From Scytonema sp. UIC 10036 (GTDB lineage: Bacteria; Cyanobacteriota; Cyanobacteriia; Cyanobacteriales; Nostocaceae), in assembly GCF_009725235.1 (NCBI RefSeq), contig NZ_WJFC01000196.1, positions 1-24,931 on the forward strand: a stretch of 24,931 nucleotides of DNA. The letters are read 5' to 3'. Position numbers and translations under genes: made by a program. Below, in pieces: positions 1-6,623 of the stretch. Each line of letters opens with the position of its first letter. Within the stretch, counting starts at the first letter, position 1. Below the pieces are notes generated by a model that was given only the letters and a program-made list of their open reading frames with translations, did not search any database and had not been told where the DNA came from.

Positions 1-1461
1 TTATTAAATCGATATACTAATAATATTAAACTCTACAATCAAAAAATCCGCAGTTTTTGGGTTCAGCTTTCATCTACCAATGCTTTATCAAAAAAAACAA
101 CACAATCTTCTCAAGACAAGTTATTTTTTCTGTTAAAAGATCGAGAAGTTATTGAAATTAATGTAAAATTTGAAAAACTTGCAGACGAATTAAGTTTAGT
201 CAACCAACGTGCAAAATATCAAGAACAACAAGCAAATAAGAACTTCAATAATGCTCAAAAACTACGAATTAAAATTATTATTGGAAGTATACTTTTATCA
301 ACTTTAGTCGCAGGTCTATTAGCATGGTATACTAGTAGAGCGATCGCAAGACCGATTACAGCGATCGCAAATATAGCTAAAAAAATTATCCAAGAATCAA
401 ATTTTGATATTAGAGCTAACGTAACTGTTAATAATGAAGTAGGAACATTAGCTACTTCTTTAAATCAACTTATCCAATGGGTAGGAGATTACACACTTCA
501 ACTAGAAATAGCTCGTCAAACTTTAGAAAGAAAAGTAGAAGAAAGAACTATAGAGCTTCAACAAGCTCATCAAAATTTAGAAAACAAAGTAGAAGAGAGA
601 ACATTAGAGCTTCAACAGGTTTTACAGGATTTGAAAGAAGCTCAAAGTATAGTGGTTCAAACAGAAAAATTATCCTCACTTGGAGCGATGGTAGCAGGAA
701 TAGCTCATGAAATTAATAACCCTATCAACTTTATATATGGAAATATTCAATACGCTGATAGCTATTTTCAAGAAATATTAAGTGTGGTCGAGTTGTACGA
801 GCAACTGTATCCAGATGGCAATCCGGTGATTAAGAATAAATTAGAAGAACTAGATTGGGAATATCTCGTTCAAGATTTAGCAAAATTGCTGTCTTCAATG
901 AAAACAGGAGCAGAAAGAATTAGAGAAATTGTATTATCTTTACGAAATTTTTCTCGTTTAGATGAAGCTGAGATAAAAGAAGTAGATATCCATGAAGGTA
1001 TTAACAGTACACTTTTAATTCTGAATCATAGACTTCAAGAAGATATTAAAGTTATAACAGACTATGGCAATCTACCTTTAATAGAGTGTTATCCAGCAAA
1101 ACTCAATCAAGTTTTTATCAATATTATTAATAATTCTATAGATGCACTGTTAGATATGGATGATTTAGCAAATAAACAGATTTGGATTAAAACAGAAACT
1201 ATTAAGGAAAACTTTATTCAAATAAGTATCAAAGATAATGGTATCGGTATCCCAGAAGAAATTATACATAAGTTATTCGATCCCTTTTTTACGACTAAAC
1301 CAGTTGGTAAAGGAACTGGATTAGGATTGAGCATTTCCTACAAAATTATTGAAAAACATCAAGGAAGAATCGAAGTCACCTCAGAAGTTGGCAAGGGTAC
1401 TGAATTTAAAATTGTAATACCAGTTAAACTTTCAATATATATGAATATGGCTCATGTTTGA
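1..1461 (+). CDS. Sensor histidine kinase, 5' end cut off by the window
   Basis: The frame is open from base 1, giving 486 visible residues; the true start lies upstream. In order it shows the end of a helical sensor region, one membrane segment (about residues 90-110), a HAMP linker (about 111-165) and a coiled coil with a doubled motif (LERKVEERTIELQQ, then LENKVEERTLELQQ). The dimerisation/phosphoacceptor box follows, GIAHEINNPINF with His236, and then the ATPase domain: N box around N374/N378, DNGIGIP at 412-418, FDPFFTTKP from 426 and GTGLGLSI around 438-445. The H box resembles the HPK4-type kinases often seen in cyanobacteria. It should autophosphorylate His236 at the inner membrane and pass phosphate to a receiver. 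The sensed signal is not readable from this part. No intact receiver follows; the next ones are fragments. Short ATG-initiated internal frames are parts of this gene. Confidence 0.93.
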   Translation, partial: LLNRYTNNIKLYNQKIRSFWVQLSSTNALSKKTTQSSQDKLFFLLKDREVIEINVKFEKLADELSLVNQRAKYQEQQANKNFNNAQKLRIKIIIGSILLSTLVAGLLAWYTSRAIARPITAIANIAKKIIQESNFDIRANVTVNNEVGTLATSLNQLIQWVGDYTLQLEIARQTLERKVEERTIELQQAHQNLENKVEERTLELQQVLQDLKEAQSIVVQTEKLSSLGAMVAGIAHEINNPINFIYGNIQYADSYFQEILSVVELYEQLYPDGNPVIKNKLEELDWEYLVQDLAKLLSSMKTGAERIREIVLSLRNFSRLDEAEIKEVDIHEGINSTLLILNHRLQEDIKVITDYGNLPLIECYPAKLNQVFINIINNSIDALLDMDDLANKQIWIKTETIKENFIQISIKDNGIGIPEEIIHKLFDPFFTTKPVGKGTGLGLSISYKIIEKHQGRIEVTSEVGKGTEFKIVIPVKLSIYMNMAHV

Positions 1462-1494
1462 TTTTTAAAATATACGTAGTATGGGGAGTGATGA

Positions 1495-1767
1495 TTGTCT
1501 CAAACAGGTAGTTCACTAGTGGTGGATGACGATAAGGATATGCGGGACTTGATACGGTTTATTCTAGAACAACAGGGAGCGCAAGTTACGGTGGCTGCAA
1601 GTGCTGCTGAGGCAATAATGTTGTTCGATCGCCAACCGCCCAATCTTTTTGAAACGTCACTTAACACCACCATAAAGGTTGCAGGCGATTCCGCTCGTCT
1701 TCAGCAAATTATTTGGAATTTGTTAGCGAATGCTGTAAAGTTTAATGACATAAATGATTTTGCGTAA
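1495..1767 (+). pseudogene. Receiver-domain start joined to a kinase ATPase fragment (deletion chimera)
   Basis: From a possible TTG start the frame reads VVDDDKDMRDLIRFILEQQ, the acidic pocket and first helix of a CheY-like receiver, up to LFDRQPPNL. At that point a receiver should continue with its phosphoacceptor Asp (compare VMSDIGMP in the copy at 3110-3424). Instead the frame continues as VAGDSARLQQIIWNLLANAVKF, which is the N box of a histidine-kinase ATPase domain. It then stops. A receiver half and a kinase fragment in this order cannot be a working protein. The simplest reading is a deletion that joined two neighbouring hybrid-kinase genes. Expression is unlikely. Confidence 0.75.
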
Positions 1768-1796
1768 CCAGTTATTACACTTCAACAATAAAATAA

Positions 1797-1862
1797 CTAT
1801 TAGTCAAAGCTTTAGCCAAACCATTCAAGTGGACTTACAAAGGTCGTCCACTGGTAGCTTAA
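1797..1862 (+). mobile_element. Possible IS630-type transposase C-terminal remnant
   Basis: A short open stretch ends in AKPFKWTYKGRPLVA followed by TAA. From memory this resembles the C-terminal tail of cyanobacterial IS630/Tc1-type transposases. An in-frame stop lies just upstream and no catalytic residues remain, so it is at most a relic. The sequence just after it contains a small palindrome (GGAAGACTTCC) that might be part of an element end. It sits between two kinase fragments, which fits insertion-driven decay of this region. The match is short, so confidence is limited. Confidence 0.4.
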
Positions 1863-1924
1863 GCTGACGGAAGACTTCCGCCGCAATGCACTAGTTTAGC
1901 TGTATCTTTGTGCTTTAGATAGTT

Positions 1925-2509
1925 ATGAAAGTCCTTTTAGAAACAGAAAGATTGATTTTGCGCTCCTTTACAGCAGAAGATGCTGAAAACCTTTTTCAAC
2001 TCGATAGTGACCCTAAGGTTATGCGTTTTATTAACGGGGGAAAGCCAACAGAATACAACACGATTAAAGAACAAGTGTTACCTAAATTTTTAGGGTACTA
2101 TCAAAAATACGACCGCTTTGGATTTTGGGCGACTGTCGAAAAATCAAACAATGAGTTTATTGGATGGTTTCATTTCTATCCTGCTGTTGAAAATCAATTT
2201 GCTGTTGAACTGCAAATAGTTAACAGCAATGAAATTGCTCTAGGTTACCGATTGTGCCAATCAACTTGGGGAAAAGGATATGCAACTGAAGCATCCATTG
2301 CATTGATAAACAAGGGTTTTCTGGAATGGGACGTTCAAAGAGTTGTGGCATGGGCATTAACAGTCAACAAAGCATCGACTCGGGTTATGGAAAAAGTAGG
2401 GTTGAAGTTGGAAAAAGAGTTTGTTTTCACAGAAAGTCAGCTACCAAACCTGCAACCATCAGAGCGAATAATAGCTTTTTATGGTTTAAATAAAAATCAG
2501 GTTTTGTAA
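1925..2509 (+). CDS. GNAT-family N-acetyltransferase (RimJ/RimL-like)
   Basis: A 194-residue protein with the RimJ/RimL-type GNAT layout. It begins LETERLILRSF, has the acetyl-CoA-binding motif A at about 106-123 (LGYRLCQSTWGKGYATEA) and motif B at about 148-160 (NKASTRVMEKVGL). The length is normal and nothing is missing. Such enzymes move an acetyl group from acetyl-CoA to an amine, often a protein N-terminus or a small molecule; the substrate cannot be told. It starts at ATG 1925 with no clear Shine-Dalgarno. It sits alone between two broken kinase fragments and just after a transposase-like remnant, so it may have arrived with the rearrangement. Confidence 0.88.
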   Translation: MKVLLETERLILRSFTAEDAENLFQLDSDPKVMRFINGGKPTEYNTIKEQVLPKFLGYYQKYDRFGFWATVEKSNNEFIGWFHFYPAVENQFAVELQIVNSNEIALGYRLCQSTWGKGYATEASIALINKGFLEWDVQRVVAWALTVNKASTRVMEKVGLKLEKEFVFTESQLPNLQPSERIIAFYGLNKNQVL

Positions 2510-2582
2510 TCACCTCCCAAACTAAAACGATTACCAAAGTAAAGCCTCTATCTTAGGGACTTCTAAAAAATAAAATATACAA

Positions 2583-3424
2583 TTTGAACTTGTCCATCGT
2601 AACTCATTGCGTTTGCTGAAACTGGTTAATACCCTGCTCGATTTCTCACGGCTCGAAGCCGGACGGCTACAGGCGGTTTATGAACCAACCGATCTAGCAG
2701 CATTTACAGCAGAGTTAGCGAGTGTGTTTCGTTCCGCGATCGAGCAAGCAGAATTAGAGTTTATCGTCGCGTGTGAATCTCTGTCTGAACCCATGTATGT
2801 GGATCGACAGATGTGGGAAAAAATTATTCTCAACCTACTCTCAAATGCTTTTAAGTTCACCTTTTCAGGCGCAATCTCACTCAAGCTCCGTAAAGTAAAC
2901 AACCAGATTGAATTAACCGTGAGTGATACCGGGATTGGCATTCCAAAAACGGAATTACCTCGTTTGTTTGAACGGTTTCACCGCGTTGAAGGAGCACGGG
3001 GAAGAACTCAGGAAGGTTCTGGAATCGGGTTAGCATTAAAACTACCATCGCTCCTCAAGCTGTTGATTTCAACAATCTACGAATTATAGTAGTAGATGAT
3101 GATGAAGATATGCGACATTTGGTGCAAGTGACTGCGGCGGCTTCTGCTGCTGAGGTTTTGATGTTGTTCGATCGCCAACCGCCCGATCTCGTCATGAGTG
3201 ATATTGGAATGCCAAAAATTGATGGTTATATGCTAATGCGAAAAATTCGCAGTCGCTCTCCCGAACAAGGTGGATTGGTTCCGGCAATCGCCCTCACCGC
3301 CTATGCTGGGGAGTATGACCAGCAACAGGCTCTTAAATTGGGATTTCAGAAGCATATTTCTAAACCAGTAGACCCAGAAGAATTGGTAAATGCGATTGCA
3401 TCACTGATTGCAGGAATGAAATAA
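2583..3424 (+). pseudogene. Decayed hybrid histidine kinase (HisKA/HATPase + receiver), frameshifted
   Basis: Homology begins abruptly at 2583 (FELVHRNSLRLLKLVN) without the sensor part or the phosphoacceptor His. It runs through LLDFSRLEAGR, the N box (IILNLLSNAFKF), the G1 box (SDTGIGIP) and the FERFHR motif to GSGIGLAL. The frame then changes and the rest of the ATPase domain is missing. From about 3065 a different frame (+2) reads the usual linker and receiver: NLRIIVVDDDEDMRHL, the phosphoacceptor segment VMSDIGMPKIDG, ALTAYA and the KPVDPEEL lysine. The receiver has also lost about nine residues between DMRHL and QVTAAASAAE, compared with the copy at 1495. So there are a 5' truncation, an internal deletion with frameshift, and an in-frame receiver deletion. 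The receiver could be made alone from ATG 3110 but would lack part of its core. Confidence 0.85.
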
Positions 3425-3427
3425 ATC

Positions 3428-4459
3428 ATGCTCTCACCTCCACTCAATTTACTTCTAGAAGCCAAAACTGTGGACGCATCCGAACACAGTGCTTGGTACT
3501 TTCCTATGGAAAACGGACGGTATGAGGTCAAACCCGGTTTTATACCTCTGGGTAAATCTTTAGGTAATGGTGAGGCTGACAAACGGGTTTTTCAATTTGA
3601 TGAAAACTTTCCTCATTACCGTCATGTTAAGCTTTTATCTCGTGCCGAACAATTGAGCAAATATTACCAAACCTACAATTATTCTGATGCCGTAGCAGGT
3701 GCGATTGCTTGTCTCATTATTGACCGTCTTTCTCAAGAATATCCCCAAAACTTCTGCTGTCAACCAACAAGCCATGGTTTATCCTTTCACAACCAACTCA
3801 CTGGAGAAACTCTTTACATAGATAAAAACTGGCGGTTGCAACAAGTTCAAACTCAAGGTCAACCAGTTTTTCCTCCCTATGCTTCCACCCTGGATGCTTT
3901 AGCAACCCAAGTACAGGAAGATATAACCGTGATGAGCCACAGTACTGATGGTTGTAACTGGTTGAGTGCAGTTCATTTGTGCTACCCCAACCATTGGTCT
4001 GCTGAGGAAAAAATTGGCAAGGATTTCACCACAATTCACGCACCCGTAGCAGGAATCGAGAAAATTAACCGACGGGCGAGTGCGATCGTTAACACAATGA
4101 TTGTCCGAGAATCCATGGTACGCTTTGCTTGGGGATTGAGTACCGACACTCGCCTCAACCACCATCCCGAACCACCTCCAAGTGTGTCATCAGACATATG
4201 GCATGGTAGAAGTTTTAACCGTGATAATGCCAAATTATTCTTAAGAATAGAACGACAAGTCATTTGGGGTTTACCAGAACATAACGCAGTGCTGTTTACC
4301 ATCCGCACCTATTTTAGAGATTGTACTACTATCAAAAAAGATACAAATTTGCGATTAAAATTATTTGCTGCTCTTCAGTCGATGACACCAGAATCTTTAA
4401 TTTATAAAGGTTTAGCAGAAAGTAGGGACAGTATTTTAGCTTGGTTAACAGAAGTTTAG
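3428..4459 (+). CDS. DUF3445 / heme-dependent oxidative N-demethylase-like protein
   Basis: 343 residues. The second half has the family's conserved series: QEDI at about 163-166, LCYPNHW near 184-190, IHAPVAG at 203-209, RFAWGL at 232-237, FLRIERQ at 271-277 and LPEHNAVLFTIRTY at 282-295. This matches DUF3445, described as the catalytic subunit fold of heme-dependent oxidative N-demethylases, which remove methyl groups from amines. The partner subunits of the characterised enzymes are not in the window, so the substrate is unknown and the cyanobacterial role is inference. ATG 3428 lies 4 bp after the stop of the broken receiver, so the gene may once have been co-transcribed with the kinase. 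The frame is intact and full length. Confidence 0.8.
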   Translation: MLSPPLNLLLEAKTVDASEHSAWYFPMENGRYEVKPGFIPLGKSLGNGEADKRVFQFDENFPHYRHVKLLSRAEQLSKYYQTYNYSDAVAGAIACLIIDRLSQEYPQNFCCQPTSHGLSFHNQLTGETLYIDKNWRLQQVQTQGQPVFPPYASTLDALATQVQEDITVMSHSTDGCNWLSAVHLCYPNHWSAEEKIGKDFTTIHAPVAGIEKINRRASAIVNTMIVRESMVRFAWGLSTDTRLNHHPEPPPSVSSDIWHGRSFNRDNAKLFLRIERQVIWGLPEHNAVLFTIRTYFRDCTTIKKDTNLRLKLFAALQSMTPESLIYKGLAESRDSILAWLTEV

Positions 4460-4488
4460 AGCGGTTCCCAAATTAGTGAGTTACGTTG

Positions 4489-4516
4489 GTAGGGGCGCAA
4501 GGCATTGCGCCCCTAC
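4489..4516. repeat. Perfect 12-bp palindrome with 4-nt loop
   Basis: GTAGGGGCGCAA, loop GGCA, then TTGCGCCCCTAC. It lies about 30 bp after the DUF3445 gene and about 115 bp before the hydrolase start. It is GC-rich but not followed by a T-run, so it looks more like a dispersed cyanobacterial palindrome than a classic terminator. It may still form a hairpin at the 3' end of the upstream transcript. Confidence 0.75.
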
Positions 4517-4630
4517 AATTGGGTGTACTTCAGGCTCAGGAGAACTGCTATAGCTATCAGGAGAAAGGCAGAGAACAGAAGCAGGTTAAAAAATATTAAA
4601 ATAGAGAAAAATACTTTACGAATCTTAATA

Positions 4631-5533
4631 ATGACAGTTACTTGGCAACAGATACCAACAAGCACCGTAGAAAAACACTTTTGGACTTGGCAGGGTCATA
4701 AAATCCAGTATACCGTGATGGGAACAGGTAAACCCCTCGTACTCGTTCATGGCTTTGGTGCATCTATTGGACATTGGCGAAAAAACATCCCAGTTTTAGC
4801 AGCTGCAGGTTACCGAGTCTTTGCCCTCGACTTATTAGGATTTGGCGGTTCTGATAAACCACCATTAAAATACACAGTAGAAGTGTGGGTAGAACTCCTA
4901 AAAGATTTTTGGACAGTACACATACAAGAACCAGCAGTATTTATCGGCAATTCCATTGGCGCACTCATCGGTTTGATAGTTGTGACAAAACATCCAGAAA
5001 TAGCTGCCGGTGGCGTTTTAATTAACAGTGCGGGTGGGTTAAGTCATCGTCCCCACGAACTGAATCCACCCCTACGCATTGCAATGGCAGCTTTCAACAA
5101 ATTTGTAAGTTCCCCAATTACAGGGGCGTTCGTTTTCAATCGCGTTCGTCAAAAAGCCCAAATTCGCCGCACCCTATATCAGGTTTACCGCAATCGAGAA
5201 GCCGTCACAGATGAACTGGTAGACTTACTTTATACACCCTCCTGCGATCCCGGAGCACAACAAGTTTTTGCAGCGATCCTCACAGCACCTCCCGGTCCCT
5301 CTCCAGCAGAATTATTACCCAATGTGGAATGCCCATTATTAGTTGTTTGGGGTGCTGAAGACCCTTGGACACCAATTACAGGCGCAAAACTATACGAACA
5401 AGCACGGGACAATGGTAAAGATATCAAAATTGTTCCCATTCCCGGTGCCGGTCATTGTCCTCATGATGAAGTGCCAGATGTCGTCAATCAACAAATTATA
5501 AATTGGCTATCATCAGTAACCAGTGACCAGTAA
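4631..5533 (+). CDS. Alpha/beta-fold hydrolase, pheophytinase-like
   Basis: 300 residues from ATG 4631. An in-frame GTG at 4505 would add 42 basic residues encoded partly by the palindrome, so it is rejected. Alpha/beta hydrolase features: oxyanion-hole HGFGAS (40-45), nucleophile elbow GNSIG with Ser108, acid Asp244 in WGAEDPW, and His275 in GAGHCPHDE. The opening WQGHKIQYTVMG and the LLGFGGSDKP segment resemble plant pheophytinase and its cyanobacterial relatives, which act on chlorophyll-type phytyl esters. That substrate is inference. The last residues, SVTSDQ, and the TAA stop come from a CAGTAAC/CAGTGAC repeat, so the original C-terminus was probably slightly different. It converges with the Uma2 gene. 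Confidence 0.87.
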   Translation: MTVTWQQIPTSTVEKHFWTWQGHKIQYTVMGTGKPLVLVHGFGASIGHWRKNIPVLAAAGYRVFALDLLGFGGSDKPPLKYTVEVWVELLKDFWTVHIQEPAVFIGNSIGALIGLIVVTKHPEIAAGGVLINSAGGLSHRPHELNPPLRIAMAAFNKFVSSPITGAFVFNRVRQKAQIRRTLYQVYRNREAVTDELVDLLYTPSCDPGAQQVFAAILTAPPGPSPAELLPNVECPLLVVWGAEDPWTPITGAKLYEQARDNGKDIKIVPIPGAGHCPHDEVPDVVNQQIINWLSSVTSDQ

Positions 5534-5537
5534 CCAG
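5514..5537. repeat. Heptamer repeat (CAGTRAC)x3 covering the hydrolase stop codon
   Basis: Units CAGTAAC, CAGTGAC, CAGTAAC, then CAG. The TAA stop at 5531-5533 is part of the third unit. The same family recurs at 6482-6498 and 9526-9546. Confidence 0.85.
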
Positions 5538-5567
5538 ACCTCTCGTTCCCAAGCTCCGCCCCTCTCG

Positions 5568-5588
5568 TTCCCAGGCGGAGCCTGGGAA
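5568..5588. repeat. Dispersed palindrome TTCCCAGGC-GGA-GCCTGGGAA
   Basis: A perfect 9-bp stem with a 3-nt loop. It is followed by a GGCTCTGCCTC segment and preceded by a partial copy (TCGTTCCCAAGCTCCGCC). Near-identical sequence follows recA at 20007-20050. It sits between the convergent hydrolase and Uma2 genes, where a hairpin could end transcription from either side, though there is no T-run here. Confidence 0.8.
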
Positions 5589-5686
5589 TGCAGATACCAA
5601 GGCTCTGCCTCCTGAGTAAGGCATTCCCCAGCCAGAGGCTAGAAAAGAGGTGAGCGGTCTGGCTAACTGGCCGATCGCCCTGTCGT

Positions 5687-6436
5687 TTATGCTTCCGGTT
5701 CTATCCCCAATGCACGCAATTGCGCTGCCAACCGTTCAGCGCGTTGCCGTTCTTGTTCGGCGCGTTGCCGTTCTTGTTCGGCACGTTGCCGTTCTTGTTC
5801 GGCAAACTCAAAACCCCATAGTAAAAGCTCTCTTTGTTCATTCCACCAACGCAACCAGTAACTAGAACGATTTTCTCGGCTTCCCTGCCAGGTACCTAAA
5901 AATAGGTTCATTTCTTGAATCCAGTAAAGGTTATTTTCATCTGGCGACTGCAACTGATAACGACCCAAATCATCTAGTTGATAAACTTCCAGTATTCCCG
6001 TATCTGGCTCAAAAATGGCATAATTAGGAACTTTTAAAACTTGCTCGTAATAGTACCATTTACCAGGGGGATACGTAGGTTTGCTGGAGTACTCACTCCC
6101 TTCAGTATCGGAAAGGAATTCCATCACAATCACCGGAAAATCACCTTGAAGTTTTGGCGTATAACTGCGCTTAACTTCTTCTCGTGACACCTTGATAGAA
6201 GGTACAAATCCCCAATCAGGTGCTTTAACCACAATGCGATTGTTCAAAGTGGCACAAATGGCATAATTGGTTATGGTTAAAGCGTTAGCTGGCAATCTTC
6301 CAGCAACTTCTAAACTTTCTGTTAAAGCAGCTGCTAATAATGGCTGATTGATGTTATCCACAGGTTCATCATCTAAAACAAAATCATTCGGTAACTTTTC
6401 CCAAGTGATTTCATAAGTGGCTGCACTAGCTAGCAT
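5687..6436 (-). CDS. Uma2-family (DUF820) putative endonuclease with coiled-coil tail
   Basis: 249 residues. This is a Uma2/DUF820 protein, a PD-(D/E)XK-nuclease-like fold greatly expanded in filamentous cyanobacteria. Likely core positions are Asp74 in APDWGF, Glu106 in VIVMEFLSD and Lys126 in PGKWYYYEQ, followed by PNYAIFEPDTG. The C-terminus, about 210-245, is a charged coiled coil built from three copies of AEQERQR encoded by a perfect or near-perfect 21-bp tandem repeat. It closes with LRALGIEPEA, a usual Uma2 ending. No biological role is firmly established for the family. It starts 187 bp from uvrA on the opposite strand, so the two share an upstream region that contains the LexA-box-like site. 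Confidence 0.85.
   Translation of the reverse strand: MLASAATYEITWEKLPNDFVLDDEPVDNINQPLLAAALTESLEVAGRLPANALTITNYAICATLNNRIVVKAPDWGFVPSIKVSREEVKRSYTPKLQGDFPVIVMEFLSDTEGSEYSSKPTYPPGKWYYYEQVLKVPNYAIFEPDTGILEVYQLDDLGRYQLQSPDENNLYWIQEMNLFLGTWQGSRENRSSYWLRWWNEQRELLLWGFEFAEQERQRAEQERQRAEQERQRAERLAAQLRALGIEPEA
5740..5802 (-). repeat. 21-bp tandem repeat x3 inside the Uma2 gene
   Basis: Three adjacent 21-bp units; the first two are identical and the third differs at one base. Each encodes the heptad AEQERQR. Because 21 is a multiple of three, gain or loss of units would lengthen or shorten the coiled coil without breaking the frame. Confidence 0.9.
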
Positions 6437-6536
6437 GGTAAGAGTGCCTCCTTAACGCTATCGATACACCTAGCTTAACTTCAGCAACCAGTGACCAGCT
6501 TATTACCGATCGCCTATCGCCCGTCACTGTCAATGC

Positions 6537-6550
6537 AGTACTATTGTTCT
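6537..6550 (+). promoter_or_regulatory. LexA box (SOS operator) of uvrA
   Basis: AGTACTATTGTTCT fits the cyanobacterial LexA consensus as I remember it (RGTACNNNDGTWCB) at 14 of 14 positions, and lies 73 bp before the uvrA start. An AT-rich stretch (GATAATATT) lies just downstream. A LexA role is inferred from the match. The site is also about 100 bp from the divergent Uma2 start. Confidence 0.75.
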
Positions 6551-6623
6551 ATCATGATAAGGGGGACAATGATAATATTAAGAACTGTTTCGCACTAGAG
6601 CTGTTTCTCTCACCCTGTTCATT

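Noticed and set aside
477..710. 77-codon Ser/Arg-rich open frame
   Set aside because: It overlaps the coiled-coil part of the first kinase in another frame and looks like no protein family.
4505..4630. Longer start for the alpha/beta hydrolase (GTG 4505)
   Set aside because: The added 42 residues start in a palindrome, are unlike the family and are rich in Arg/Lys; ATG 4631 gives the normal length.
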